Made by a program: the position numbers and the translations under genes. Below, piece by piece: positions 19,950 through 32,639 of a stretch of 64,000 bases of DNA. Numbering within the stretch: the first letter of the stretch is position 1; each line of letters starts with the position of its first letter. The notes under the pieces are model-generated. The model was not told where the DNA came from. It did not search any database and saw only the letters and a program-made list of their open reading frames with translations. Origin of the DNA: Alisma plantago-aquatica (lineage: Eukaryota > Streptophyta > Magnoliopsida > Alismatales > Alismataceae); assembly GCA_963693085.1 (NCBI GenBank), contig OY856413.1, forward strand, positions 541,143,379 through 541,207,378, read 5' to 3'.

Positions 19950-22900
19950 TAAAATGTTAATAGCAGCGGAAATGAAACTAAGTTATTACATTGCTTTTTG
20001 AACTCAGTTTACTACATGAGTTTCATGAAAAGGAAAAATGAAAAAGAAAACTATTAGCATCTAGAAAATAGCAACCTAGTCATCCTTGGCAACAAAACTA
20101 GTATCTACTCCTAAACTTGATCTCCTTGGTCTTGTTCAACACCTTGATCAAACCATGGGTAGTTGGGAAAGCACCCAACAAAATAAAGAAGCAAGGTATG
20201 TGTCAGAGATAATGAATAAGGAAAAAAGATAATAAATAACATGGAAATCAATGCTAAGGTTTCATCATAAGATGAAGGTGGTCAAAAGTATGAGGCATAA
20301 TCAAATAGATGCTTTCCATGACAAGAAAAATAGTAAAAGGTTTGAATACATGATTAATATTGACTACCTTAACTAAGTAGGGTTGAGGCACCTACCAGAC
20401 CTCAACCAAATAGGTTAGGAAGAGTAACACGTTCCAGACACCTATAAAATATTTTATATTGGGGAGAGTAACACATTTCCTTGGGTGAATTTACGGATGC
20501 CCTATCTATGGGTGGTTGTACAAAAGTACCATTACCTGGTTAAATAGTCTAATAAAATCAACATGCTAAAGAACTATGGAAAATATAAGCATCAAATAAT
20601 GCAATCATGGAAGTGGGGTACAAGATCCAAGAAATAAATAAATAAATTGATTTTGAGGCAAATATAGAAAAGAATTAATAATAGAGAGATTAGGGTTTAA
20701 TAAGTGCCTCATTAGGGAAATTAGGTTAAGGATACAAATATTCCCAACTAAGGTGTAAGGATGCACATACCTCTCTTAATGAAATCATATTACTCACTTT
20801 CACCACTTTAATTGAGTCCAAGATCTACTTTTCCTATTTTCAATGTATAATCATGTATTAGGGTTTTCCATATGCATTTATGTAAACAAACCCTAACTTT
20901 TGGAATTTTTGAATAACACCTCAATTTAGAGTCTAAAATCATCACCATTGAACTTATTAGGTTCTCCTGATTAAGAACACATGTAATTTTATCAATTTTG
21001 GAATTATGATGATTAAAGTGTTTTTTTGGCAATTTTTATGAAATTAAAATCATTTTTAGAAAACACCTTTTGACAAAACTCAAAAGCAAACCTCAAAAGT
21101 ATTTTTAAGCAAACCTAAGAAGTTTTTTTATAATAAAGACTACATTTGTTTGATTCTAAAACATATTTATTTTTAATTTTTGGACAAAGGAATAAAAAGA
21201 TATGATTTCCCAATATGGACCAATCAGAAGACACCACATCATTAAAACAAGGGAAGGGAGGCGGAGAGAGAGGTGGGCCGTGTGACTTAGCCCAATCACG
21301 GGTCACCAAGTCAGCATTCCACAGTGACTCAAACTTGCATCAACACGGGCTAGATAGAATGAAAGGACGGAAACACCCTCGCGAGAACCCAGAGAGAAAT
21401 GAAGGAAAAGAGTGGGGACAAAAACATTAAAACACCAGTTGAATTCATCCCCCTCGCTCAGGTGCCATCCGCGCAAGTGACAGTGCTACTTCAAAGCTAG
21501 ATTTGGGCAAAACATCAAGAGGTAATAAATCGAGAAAGTAAATATAGAGAAAAACAAAGAGATCATCACAAACTGTTGGTGCAATCAATTTGACCCAAGA
21601 TGAAGTAGGGAACGATCTATATCCACCGCAAAACTAGGTTTGATCCAAGGTCCCTGACGCCCACACATGCAAGCAAAAAGAAAATCAAGAGGGAGGAGAG
21701 TTGGGCAAGAGGAGATGAAGGTCATGTGGGTACTATTTATTGGTGTTGTTTTGCTCTAGGGTTTATACTATATGGCGGTGAGAGAGGTCTAAGCCCAATT
21801 TTGGGCATTTCTCAAATCATTGACAAAACATCACAATTTATGGATCGATCGGTGTAGAATCTAATAAGAAAAGTGTGGGAACAAAAACCTTGAGAAAGGG
21901 TGGACTATTGATCGAGAAATCTGGATTCGAAAAATCTGTGAACTGTTCAGTTTCCTTACTTAGCGCAAGCTAGGTGATGAGTTCCTAGCCGCCCGATCAA
22001 GCAGCCAAAGAATCTGGACCATTCATCAGTGTGGAAAAATAAAAATAAAAACGAAAATGTGTGTGACACATTGATTGCACTCCAAATCTTAATCGGACTA
22101 AAGTGGCACATATATCTATTTAATTTTTTCTCTCTCCTCAATTGAGGGTGCAAACATGCTCCTAACTAATTGAAACTTGGCACCTAGCCTATTTTTGATA
22201 TGGGGTATCCAAATATGCAATTATGTTTTCCTTTTGAGAACTTTTTTTGTCAAATAAACCAAATCTTATTTTCTCTTTCTTCCATCATTAATGAGTATAA
22301 CATTCTACAAATTTAATGAAACTTCACCCAAAAGTCACATTAAGTGCCTTGGATATGAATTTGCCATCAATTTTTCATGCTAAAGTTGTTTGTACACTTA
22401 TTTAATATTTTAAAGGTTCTACACACTTTCTCTCTCCTAATTTCATGTTTTAATCAATTATTCTCCAAAATGAGTGAAAATTCACCCAAAGGCATATTTC
22501 AATGTGTAGATCACAAATTGGGTATTAGTTGTTTCTTTTGGAGTCATTAATGATTTTTATATTTTTGAGATGTGTCCTATTTTCCCATTCAATTAATGCA
22601 ATTATAATTACTAATTCCCCAAAAGTTGTGAAACTTATCACTGAATCAAACTTGTACTCAAAGAAAATGAATTTGGCCTTAGAATTATCTTTTGAGTCCC
22701 CCTTTATAGATTTTAGGAAATTTACTCTTATTTCCACTTAATTGAAATATTAATTCATTTAATGTCACATTATCATAGTTTTAGGATTTTCTTTTCTTTT
22801 TCTCGTACAAAAAGGCCATAAAAACTTCTAGTTTGATTTTATTTTATCTTTATCCCCCTTAGGTGAATATTTTGCAAAATAAACCCATTCATAAAATTTT

Positions 22901-23060
22901 ACTAAGATATTTGTGCATAAATCCTTATAATGTCAAATATAGGGAACAAATGTACACCAAACCTTTATAATTTCCACTACTTCACATCAATGTTAGAAAT
23001 GAAAGGAAAATCTTCAGAAAATGATAAACTAAGATCATATATGAATTTCAGTTCGTTACA
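19950..23060 (-). repeat. LTR of second minus-strand Ty3/gypsy element (left limit approximate)
   Basis: The right edge is firm: the minus strand starts TGTAACGAACTGAAATTC after a purine tract and integrase end. The left edge is set near the CCGCTGCTATTAAC motif (about 19960 on the minus strand), which resembles U5 ends of this group. A possible TATA element (AATAAATA, minus strand, 21733-21740) lies mid-LTR. The part around 21215-21310 recurs at about 55620-55700 (GCCCAATCAC, GCCAAGTCA). Confidence 0.5.
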
Positions 23061-23413
23061 GCACTCCATCCTTTAAAAAGGATTTTATCCCCAAAATCTT
23101 ATACAAAAAGAGGAGGGAGAGTACGCACATCTCATCTCTAAGCTCCAAAAGTGGTTTCTTCCAAACCATGATACTTCCATAAGACTTTCACCAACTCAAT
23201 CTCCTTGTTCTTCAACTGCTTAACTTTGGATTCACGAATCTTCATAGGTAACTCTTCATAAGTTAGATTCTCTTGAATCTCCAAAGGTTTGATTGTGAGT
23301 ACATGATATGGGTCCTTCACATACTTTCTTAGCACAGAGCCATGAAACACATTATGGATCTTGTCATAGATAGGAGGAAGAGCGAGATAGTATGCATAGT
23401 CTACAACCTTATT
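23061..23413 (-). pseudogene. Ty3/gypsy integrase C-terminus
   Basis: The minus strand reads ALPPIYDKIHNVFHGSVLRK, then LTYEELPMKI, then LVKVLWKYHGLEETTF, the standard end of chromovirus-type gypsy polyproteins (the LPP-x-x-x-x-x-HNVFH-S-LRKY segment, then the EE-P and VKV-W blocks). The 3' end runs into a purine tract (GGATGGAGTGC) and the LTR at 23060. At 23413 the coding sequence is cut inside the segment before LALPP by the start of another LTR. The open 70-codon frame 23138-23350 is intact, but the rest of the gene is missing here. Confidence 0.75.
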
Positions 23414-26400
23414 TGTAACAACCCCGCCTCCAGGTAACCCCCGATTAAGGGAGACTAAGAGGTCAGAGTCGTTATCCCAATTTCCCAGATCAATGGTTCG
23501 ATAAATAATCAGTAATAATTATTAAATTCTACCATGACTATATTGAAAGCTGGAATAAAATAAAACTTTGCATACCATTTTCAAAGACTTGGATATCTAA
23601 CTTCTATCCACATCTGGACTCTATTCTAACTAATCCTCTTTGCACTTTATTTCTTAATTTCACAATATGCCACTTTATTGTTTGTCCTTTTCAAAGGTAC
23701 CTAAAATGCTGACAAACAAAACATCGGTCAGCATAAATGAATATGTCAGTATGTGGGGGTAACAATATTTGTGCAATTAACTGTAACAATATATTGCAGT
23801 CAATTATGATTAAACAAATAACTTTATGTTTTAAACATAACTGCTCAGTCCATCCATACCCTAGCCTCTATGCTATCCCTACAGTGAACCTAGATGCTAC
23901 CTTCCTTATGGTAGATCCCCATTAAACCCCTCATGATCCTACCTAATAGGTGAATCGATTTCTAGGGTTGAGTCACATGGCACTACCCATAGGTACCCAC
24001 TCCTTAACTCATGGTGTGCTAAAGAGTCTCATGGCACTACACATGGGTAGCCTAATTTCTATCTCATGATAACCTGATGTCCTACTTAACAAGTAGGCCA
24101 TGTACCTGACTACCCTTTTCATCATTAGAAAAGCCACAGAGGAGGACTAGGATCTGAGCTAGTTAGGTATACATATTTATGGTGATAATCATAGTCATTT
24201 ATAGTTGCATGAAATAAAAGTCATCCAAGTAGTTATTTTCAGGCAACTGATAAAACATCTGGGAATCACCGTGAAACTAAAGAGATTAACCATAAGCGTA
24301 ACCACATACCTGATCCAGAGTAACTTGATGTCCAAGCAAGAATATTCAAGAACAATCAGTCAAGAAATCAACAATATCCTGAAATTAATGCATAACATCC
24401 AAGTGTCATTGTTTTATCCAAAACATTCTTAAGATCGATTTGGATTCCACCTTAGGATTCCTAGGCCAACTTTAGGGTTTTATTAGGGTTTTAGCCTCCA
24501 TTATCACTTTTAATGCTCTTTTAGTTCACAAACCCTAATTTCAACATCATAGGCACAATTGAATGTCAATTAAGTCCAATATGCCTCTTTTACACTAAAA
24601 CTACCATCTTTATCCTTTAAAGTCATGACACGATCATTAAGGCAAATTATCATCTTTGGTGTCTTCTGGATTAACAACTCATAATTCATTATGGTCCTAA
24701 TTCACCTATGAACTCTATTTATCGATAATTCCACTTTTATCCATTAGAAAACCATGATTACCGTATTAAGGGTATTTATCCACAATTTGAAACGCTTATA
24801 CTCAAAATAGCTTAGAATAATCAAATCTCAGTTCTATCCATGGATTCGAACAATTAAAGCCATTAAGATTCATAATTACTAAGATTAGGGTTTCAAGGCC
24901 CATAAAAGCATATTTATGTACCCAAAACCTTAAATTAATCAAACTATATATAAAGATTATCCTTTTGGACCTAATGTGTCCTTTTTATAATCAACAGGTT
25001 AATATCAACTTTAAACATCCATATAACCCTTCCCAATAATTTAATCATCAAATATTAGGGTTTTTCATTAATTAAACCATTAAAGATAGCATCTTTACAT
25101 ACTTTTTGAATTTCAAGCAGAATTAGGCTTCAAATTCAATTTCTATGTGTTCCTCTCGTTCTGAGGATCAATTTTTATATATAGCACTTTGATATACAAG
25201 TTACCAATCTTTTCCTATGATTTTTGTAACTTAATTATTTTTAAGCCAATAAGAAGGTGACACATTGACCAATTGAAACCTACTTTATTATCCACGCAGA
25301 TTTGTTGATTACCTTTTTACCCTCGATCCTTTTCACGGTCGTCAGGGGTAGGGGAGTCTTTTTTATCTCTATCTTCTTCTACCTCCCGTTCTTCTCTGCT
25401 TGAACTGCGGTCAGCTAGGCAGTCAACTTCTTCGTTGACTCCAGGCGTCGGGGCCCCTCAGCAGTCGGAAAAGGGGCTACCACCTCTGAACCTCACCACC
25501 GAACTCAAAGGAAGGGACAGTTTATCCGGATGAGCAACAAATAGGGAGATAGGCCAGGCTATGCTCCTACGACCATGGAAGGGAAACCAAGGTGGAATAG
25601 GGGTTTTTTAGATCAAATTGCTCACAGGGGAAGCTACATTTAGTGACGTAGAGCAATTCGAAGGATTTTGTGTACTCACAGAGAAGGGATTCATCTCCTT
25701 TTATAGTCCTAGGCTATGGCAGAGAAGTTTCTCAAGATTTAGGGGTTTCCTATTTAGCCTTCAAACACATGGAAAACTTGGTATGAATGGGTGCGGTTTT
25801 CTCTCCAGAATCTAATGGAGTGAAATATAGATTCACACATTAACTTTATGGAGAGGAAATCAAATCCGAAAGTTTTGAGTTATTGTTCCTCTTTCCTTTT
25901 CCTACCCGAGGTAGATGATGGCACATACACCATCGATCTCAGATCCAAGGGTTGTCGTTGCACGTGCCACAGGGGAAAAATAATTTAATCATGACATTTG
26001 ATTCTTTCCTCTTATGTCCATACTTTAGAGATTTTTATAAAATCCATATCTCATAAACGACTCATCCAATTAATCCCAAAGTTTAAGAGAAATTCTATAA
26101 AGACTTAATCTACTTATATTCCAAATTTAGGACTTAAAATCGAAAGTATGAGATACTTTTCTTTACATGCAAGTTATCTCTTAATAAGGCATATGTTATG
26201 CATATTTTCTCTCTCTTAATCTTTTATTTTCTTTTATTTTAATTCCTTTTTCCATAAGAAACTATGTGGACACGAAATCTCATCCAAGATGGATTTATTA
26301 TCCATATTTCCACATATTTCTTGTAATATTATTATTATCTCATATTTCCTTTAATAAAGCAATATTTAATTGATCTTTTTGCTTTCTTGTTGCATTATCT

Positions 26401-26717
26401 TTGCAAGTTGGACTCCTTGGAACCCAAGGAACCCAAAAGGCATGAAATCCACCTTTGGGGAATATTCCTTTGCCTTTTAGAGGTGTCTACCTCTTTCTTT
26501 TCTCCATTTCTTAATTATTCATTTACTAATTGAATTTCCTTTTTCTTTTCCTTGTAATTGGGCCCAATAGCCAATAAGGCTGACAAACAAAGCAAATAAG
26601 GTTATTACAAACGAAATCCATATATTCAAATAGAATCATACCATTATTTGTTTATATATCTTTAATAGGAGAAATTACATTTCTCCCCAAAAGAATCTGA
26701 AAATTGGAGTTGTAACA
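23414..26717 (-). repeat. 3.3-kb LTR of minus-strand Ty3/gypsy element
   Basis: On the plus strand it starts TGTAACAACCCC and ends GGAGTTGTAACA, so the ends are inverted (TGTTACAAC on the minus strand). A canonical TATAAAAG lies at 25698-25705 about 1 kb into the LTR on the minus strand. Its first kilobase is clearly related to the LTR ending at 30129: both share TTGGGCCCAATAGCCAATAA, GGAGTCCAA and similar phrases. The five bases before it (TTATT) do not recur at the other end of the composite block. Confidence 0.68.
25698..25705 (-). promoter_or_regulatory. TATA box of gypsy LTR
   Basis: Minus strand GGACTATAAAAGGAGATG. It is the best TATA sequence in the LTR, and the following leader is typical of an R region start. 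Confidence 0.6.
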
Positions 26718-28177
26718 TCCTTCCCCTTGTATAAGAATTTTGTTCTCAAAATTCCATCAAGCAAACAAACACTTTAGGATAATACTTTTCCATGTCCATC
26801 ATTGGCCCCTAAGTGACTTTACCCTATCCATGGTGCTTCCAAGAACCTTTATCATCACATATTCTTTTCTCTGAGTTCTTTCACCTTGGCATCTAAAATC
26901 CTCACAGGCGACTCAGGACATTTCAGCCTCCCTTGGGGCTCACTAGGTTCATTGCTCAGCACATGGCTAGGGTACCTCACATAGTGCTCTAAATTGGACA
27001 CATGGAACTCATCACACATCACATTATCCTGAGGGGTAAGACTATACACAAGCATCTCCATCAATCCATCTCAAATGGATCCATGTATCGGGAACCCAAC
27101 TTTTTCAGCTATAGCTCAGAGGGGTCGGATCTTCATATCACATATTCTCCCACAGTGAACTGCATGTCAGTCTACTTTGCATCCGCTTACGCTCATGTCA
27201 TCCCTAGGATCTTTTTCATCCATTGCACGGTCAAAGCAACTTCATCTGTACACATTGTGGTCTTTTTCTGATCTTCACAAGATCCCTTCACCAACATTAT
27301 CTTAATGAAGTGATGATCGACACAACCTCCCTGACAGATCTTCTTTACATCCTGATATTGGCTATGGTGGTTATCATCACATCTTACATAGGACAAGAAT
27401 TGTCTCCATGTAACACTGAATGAGCACACATGCTCTCATCAGACCCTCTACTCTGGATTATACTAACCATTAGTTAGGGGTGATAAACTGTACTAACATT
27501 GAGTTCTTCATGTATCTACCTCCACTTCATGGAAGTGAATCTTTAGGTCATACTCAAGAGCTTTTGAACTCACACCATTGGGTAGTTGAACCATCTCTCT
27601 TACATGTAGTTCAACCAGATCTATCCCTTAACAGTATTCTCTCTTTCTCTTAGACTATGTCATCTAGGTAAGGCAATCTACCATAACCCATATTGCACCT
27701 TGACCTTCTTCGGTCCATGGGAGACTTACCACAACATCCATAGTGATGAACTTCCATTCCCTCTCTGGGACTTTTTATCCTCTATATCGACTCAATGGGT
27801 TATTATTGTTCATCACAAGCCACATGCAATTTCATCTTAGGTATCAAAAGTACAACTGCCACTTACTATCTTAGTAGTACCATGGTGTACTGTGAACTTA
27901 AAATCATGATCTCTGGTACGTCATGATTCCTCAAGGTTGATTCCTCAGAAACCATAAAACACTTCAGTCGGGGTTTCCTCACCTTCTTTTCCATAGAAGT
28001 GCATCTGAGGTTCTATAACTATCCTTCCATCATGACAAGCCCTAGGCTGGCTAACTAAGCAACCACTAACTCGATCAATGGATCTTGTTACATCTGAGTG
28101 TTAGACAAACTTATCTCACAAACTTAGGGTTCACCTAACCCCCTCTTCCAACCTGTCCACTAGCTAAGCTAGATAGT
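26718..28177 (-). pseudogene. Ty3/gypsy integrase remnant
   Basis: On the minus strand the interior begins (element 3' end) with a purine tract CAAGGGGAAGGA and TTTTGAGAACAAAATTC, preceded by an integrase C-terminal frame (26855-27064) with NLEHYVRYPSHVLSNEP and PVRILDAKVKELREK. Further upstream, at about 27668-27765, WKFITMDVVV, LPWTEEGQGAIWVMVDCLT matches the integrase core entry W-x-x-I-xMD-FV through IWV-VDRLT. Near 27000-27570 fragments such as VSTVYHP resemble the later core. Stops and frameshifts are numerous. RT and gag of this element are absent: above about 28000 homology fades, and the sequence passes into an LTR of the same family, implying a large internal deletion. Confidence 0.65.
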
Positions 28178-29403
28178 TGTCTCTCAACAAGAGCTGGCAA
28201 TATTTTCCTCCGCACCGCTAGTCGGAATACGGGGACTTCCGGATTCATGTGACTGCCTGGCCAAAGTCTTAGGGTATGATTCGAAATAAGATACCTTTAG
28301 GACTCTCTTATCTTGTTCATCCCTTCTCAACTCAAAATCTATTAAGGACCTTAAGGATTAGGGTTTTCTCCCTTCTCCACACCCTCTTGAGGTATGGGTA
28401 AGGTTGATAAGGATTAAGGAATCCTCCACCAAATTAATAAAAAGCATGTAAATAAGATGTCATGGACATAAGCTTAATAGAGTAAGTGTAAAAGAATAGA
28501 TACATGCTTAGGTCGTATGACATAAGTTGTCATTGTCCTCAGGAGAGATCTGAGGTTAGACCTTCTTGTAAGGAGGATGAGTCTTGGAGGTAGAGATTTC
28601 CATTAAAGTAGAGACCTAGCATATCCTTTAAGGATGATGTTAACCCTAACCCATGGTTGACTCTCGCTGCTGGAGCCCGAAAGCCGAAAGAAACAGCACT
28701 GAGACCTTCGCAGGGGCCACACGGACTTGCTGGACTCCTCCTATCACATGCTAGAAGTTCCCAACCATCGACCGAGGTGGCCGTTCATCTTGCAGGAGCA
28801 GGTGCCGCTCTCCGGGAAGTAGGAGGGGGCGAGGGGGTGAAACTAACAGTTGCGGAAGAGTTGGGAGAGAAATCCGATGCTAGGGTTGAGTTTATGGAAT
28901 CACAGAGGGGTTTGTAGCCCTCTCCCTTAAATAGAGGTAGATTCCTATGGGAACTGGATTTGGGCGAACGCCTGTTATCCTCCAAAGCAATTAAAGTTTA
29001 GGATGATCCGGTGCGGATTCCTTCTACGAATCTACTGGACTAATTTCTATACTGATTCATCCATTATTTTGCAAACTATTAGTTTTGGAAAGTCCACTCT
29101 TTCAACCTCCTATTTCCTTGTCCGATTGAGGAAGGTGACGACACAGCCTCTGTTGGATCCAAATCCAATGACTGTTGTGTCACGCGCTTAATCCAATTAT
29201 AGATCTAATAGGAAATAAAATCGTGACAAAAATACTTTCCTCTTCACTTTATGATTTTTTTGTAAAATCCATATCTCCCAGACCGAGTGCCCAAATAATT
29301 CCAAATTTTGAGGGAAACTTAATGATGATTTAATATACCTCTCCGCCAAATTTGGGCTCATTATCTAAAAGAAAACGTTTCTTTTCTTTAAGTGCAAGAT
29401 ATC

Positions 29404-29452
<49 letters not shown>

Positions 29453-30129
29453 CTCACATATTTTCTCTTTCTCTTGCTATTACATTATTATTCTGAGTTC
29501 CTTGAACCCCAAGGAGCCTTAATGGCTCAACATACCATCTTGGGGATATACCTTAGCCTTCCACTTATCTTTTATCCATTATTTTCTTATTATCTTATTT
29601 ATTTCCTATCGAAATATCTCTTTTTGAGGATTTCTCTTTATTTCTCTTTTATTTTCCTCATTGGTATTCCTTTTATCATTAGGAATCCTTGGGATACGAA
29701 ATTATACTAAGTATTACTCAAATATACCTCTTTTCACTTGTTTCCCATATTTTAACATTGTTTTCAATTTCTTTCTTAATAAAGAAATACTTATTTGATC
29801 TTTTCTTTTCTTATTGCCTTTTCTTCGCAATCTTGGACTCCTTGGCACCCAAGGAACCTAAGAGGAACGAAATCCATCCTTGGATTACATTATTTTGCCT
29901 TCTAGAAGTTTCCACATATTTCTTTTCTCAAATCCTCAATTATTCATTAATTAATTGAAATTCCTTTTTATTGGGCCCAATAGCCAATAAAGCCCACAAT
30001 GAAACCAATCAAGTCTATTGTGAATGGAATCCATTTATTCAAAACAAATCATATCATTATTTGTTCAATTATCTTTAATATGAGAAATTACATTTTCACC
30101 AATTGAACCCAAAAATTGGGGTTATAACA
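28178..30129 (-). repeat. Truncated gypsy LTR related to 23414-26717
   Basis: The right edge is firm: minus strand TGTTATAACCCCAATTTTTGGG, homologous to the start of the 23414-26717 LTR. Related blocks follow in the same order, with a possible TATTTAAGG promoter near 28925-28934. The left limit at 28178 (TGTCTCTCAACAAG) is a guess. The copy seems shorter than its relative, so part of U5 is probably missing. At 30129 it abuts broken integrase code of a different gypsy element. Confidence 0.55.
29409..29450. repeat. TA microsatellite
   Basis: Uninterrupted TA repeat of about 21 units inside the LTR. The related LTR at 23414-26717 has no such run at the matching place, so it expanded after the copies separated. 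Confidence 0.95.
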
Positions 30130-30475
30130 TTTGATGATCAACCTTGACTTGCTGACATACCGCACACCTAGCCACGAACTCAGCTACATTTTTCTTCAAG
30201 TCGGGCCACCAATACAAGTCCTTCAGACTATGATACATCTTGGTGACTCCTGGATGCAGAGCATACATCGATGTGTGTGCTTGCTCGAGCACTAACTTCC
30301 TCAGATTGTCAGCATCGGGGACCACCATCCTATCATGATAGAAAACTAGTCCATCCTCGGACTCATGGAACCCATCATGCTTTTCACTGCCGAACTTTGA
30401 TCTGATCAACTGTACTATATCATCTTCTTGCTGTGCATCTTTGATCTGTTGTCTCAGCATAGGCTTGACTTGCAT
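30130..30475 (-). pseudogene. Ty3/gypsy integrase zinc-finger (H2C2) fragment
   Basis: The frame reads SMYALHPGVTKMYHSLKDL, then YWWPDLKKNVAEF, then CAVCQQVKVDHQ. This is the HHCC zinc-binding domain that opens gypsy integrases: HPG-x-TKMY, WWP, and C-x2-C are all present. After VDHQ the code stops abruptly at an LTR (30129), so the catalytic core is not attached. It is the 3' end of the gag-pol remnant that extends to 33699. The frame is open for about 115 codons. Confidence 0.85.
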
Positions 30476-30505
30476 ATGTGCTAAAAGTCTAGCTAGTAGG
30501 GAAAC

Positions 30506-30910
30506 TTACATCTGCACGTTCATCTGCCGCAAGGAAACAAGCATATCCCGTCTATGGCATACCAGGGAACTCAATCGTGCCTTCTTTGAAGGAAAAGAAG
30601 AAGACTTTTGGCTAAGCGCATCAACTACCACATTTTCCTTACCAGGATGGTACTCGATGGTGCAGTCGTAATCATTGATTAGCTCCATCCATCGATGCTA
30701 TCACATGTTCAACTCATGCTGCGAAAAGATGTACTTCAGATTCTTATGATTCGTAAAGATTTGATACACTTCCCTATAAATATAGTGTCTCCAAATCTTT
30801 AACGCATGAACTACCACTGCTAACTCCAAATCATGAGTCAGATAGTTCTCCTCATGTTTCTTAAGATGTTGTGAAGTAAAAGAAACCACATGATCTTCCT
30901 GCATCAGCAC
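30506..30910 (-). pseudogene. Ty3/gypsy RNase H
   Basis: Two frames cover the domain: 30701-30910 ([50 protein letters not shown]) and 30506-30688 ([26 protein letters not shown]). These match the gypsy RNase H order: Y-x-x-HDLEL, IxTDHK-LKY, YHPGK-N-V-DALSR. The conserved aspartate of TDHK is asparagine here (TNHK), and stops separate the two frames, so the enzyme is dead. Confidence 0.83.
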
Positions 30911-30915
30911 ACAAC

Positions 30916-31760
30916 CTAAACCTTTCTTGGAAGCATCACAGAAAACAACATAGCCCTTCCCCGCTCTGGCAACACTAGTACTGGAGCACTAGTCAGCTTT
31001 TCCTTCAAACTTTGGAAAGCTTGCTGGCAACGATCATCCCAGACAAAAGGTACATCCTTTCTAGTCAACTTTGTCATCGGCAATGCAATTGCACTGAAGT
31101 CCTTGATAAACCTCCGGTAGTAACCTGCTAAACCAAGGAAACTACGAACTTCTATCGGCATCTTCGGCTGTTCCCATTCTGCAACTGACTCCACCTTCCT
31201 CGGGTCCACTTTTACTCCTTCTGCAGATATCACATGACCCAAGAAAGTTACTTCTTCTAACCAGAACTCACACTTACTGAACTTGGTATACAACTTGTGT
31301 TGGCGAAGAAGAGTCAACGCTAGACGAAGATGTCACTCATGCTCTTCCCTGTCCCGACTATAGATCAAGATGGCATCTATAAAGACTACAACAAACTGAT
31401 CTAGGAATGGATGAAACACTCGATTCATCAGATCTATCAAAGCAGCAGGTGCATTGGTTAGCCCAAACAGCATAACCACAAACTCGAAGTGACCATACCT
31501 CATCCTAAAAGCTGACTTTGGTATGTCATCTGCCTTTATCCTCAACTGATGATATCCGTATCGTATATCGATCTTTGAAAACATGGTAGCACCATGCAAC
31601 TAATCAAACGGATCATCTATCCTTGGTAATGGGTACTTGTTCTTGATCGTGACCTTGTTCAACTATCAGTAATCTATACACAGCCGCATCGATCCGTCCT
31701 TCTTCTTGACGAACAACACTGAGCACCCCAAGGCGATGTACTCAGTCAGATGAAACCTTT
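30916..31760 (-). pseudogene. Ty3/gypsy reverse transcriptase
   Basis: The domain reads over two main frames. 31333-31599 gives [36 protein letters not shown] and [13 protein letters not shown]. 30916-31317 gives [39 protein letters not shown] and the thumb/connection region. The catalytic FIDD box is FIDA (codons 31372-31383), which removes a metal-binding aspartate. Upstream pieces at 31600-31760 (NKVTI, YPLPRID-like) are broken by stops. Homology is strong and order correct, but the gene is inactive. Confidence 0.87.
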
Positions 31761-31801
31761 CTCCAACAACTCTTGCAACTGTTTCTTAAGCTCTGCCATC
31801 T

Positions 31802-32557
31802 CTACCCGAGCCATCCTATACGGTGTCTATGCAACTGGTTGTGTTCCTGGAACCAAATTGATCTCAAAATCAATCTCTCGGGGTGGAGGAACACCAGGAA
31901 CTCCTCGGGAAACACATCGACAAACCCTCGGACAATCGACATCTCCTCAAGGCTAGGACCTTTCGCCTTGGTATCCATAACGATATCCACAACATGGGCT
32001 AAGAATGCCTCACATCCTTGTCGTAATAACTTATCTGCCACCAAAGCTGACACAAGACACATCGGAAGAATCTTCCTATCTCCTTCGAAGATCCACTTCC
32101 TACCGCCATCATCAAACACAGCTTGCTTGGAACCACAATCCAAAACAACCTTATACTTCTCTAAGGTATCCATCCCAAGGATAACATCGAAACCATGCAT
32201 ATCAAGTGGTATAAGATCCACTTGTATACTGTGTCCCGAAAAAGATAAGACACAAGATGGACACTCTTCTCGAAGCATTGAAGAACCATCAAGAGGGGTT
32301 TCTCACAACAAACTATCTTTCTTACAGCTAACAGGTAAACGATAGTTCTCAAGCATACTATAGGCGATAAAGGAGTGTGTAGCACCCAGGTCAACCAGAA
32401 CAAATATAAAGCAAGAAGAAGACATATCAAAATGAAATAACTCCATCTGACATGTCACCACTCGCGGGTTGACTACCACTTCCGGCTGACTCATAACATA
32501 GAATCTAGTCGTTGCTTGCTGTCCACATCCTCTGCTTCCTTGAGCAGACGATCCCAC
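31802..32557 (-). pseudogene. Ty3/gypsy protease region
   Basis: Frame 32303-32557 contains CFIFVLVDLGATHSFIA (the core is at about 32369-32392), the aspartic protease motif of gypsy elements (usually D-S-G-A-T-H-S-F). The serine is leucine, giving DLG and probably no catalysis. The next frame (31802-32278) continues with IPLDMHGFDVILGMDTLEKY, the hydrophobic D-x-ILGMDWL flap region, and leads into RT linker sequence (MSIVRGFVDVFPEE). A frameshift separates the two. Plus-strand frames here are antisense shadows. Confidence 0.82.
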
Positions 32558-32639
32558 TTGCGACGCTTGACTGTGTCCTCACCCTCTGCTACCACTGGGC
32601 TACTGTCTATCTGACCCTTGTTGATTCTACCTTGGCTGC

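Noticed and set aside
28657..28985. Overlapping frames of 86 and 66 codons on opposite strands
   Set aside because: A GC-richer patch inside a gypsy LTR near the presumed transcription start; no recognisable domain.
29474..29958. Hydrophobic plus-strand frames suggesting membrane proteins
   Set aside because: They lie within a gypsy LTR whose T-rich plus strand produces Phe/Leu/Tyr-rich translations; no support from homology or context.
23409..30134. Target duplication for the composite gypsy block
   Set aside because: TTATT on the left and TTTGA on the right do not match, so no simple insertion can be claimed.
31773..32345. 190-codon plus-strand frame, and 33082-33525 (147 codons, plus)
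   Set aside because: Both are antisense to clearly recognised gypsy protease and gag on the minus strand.
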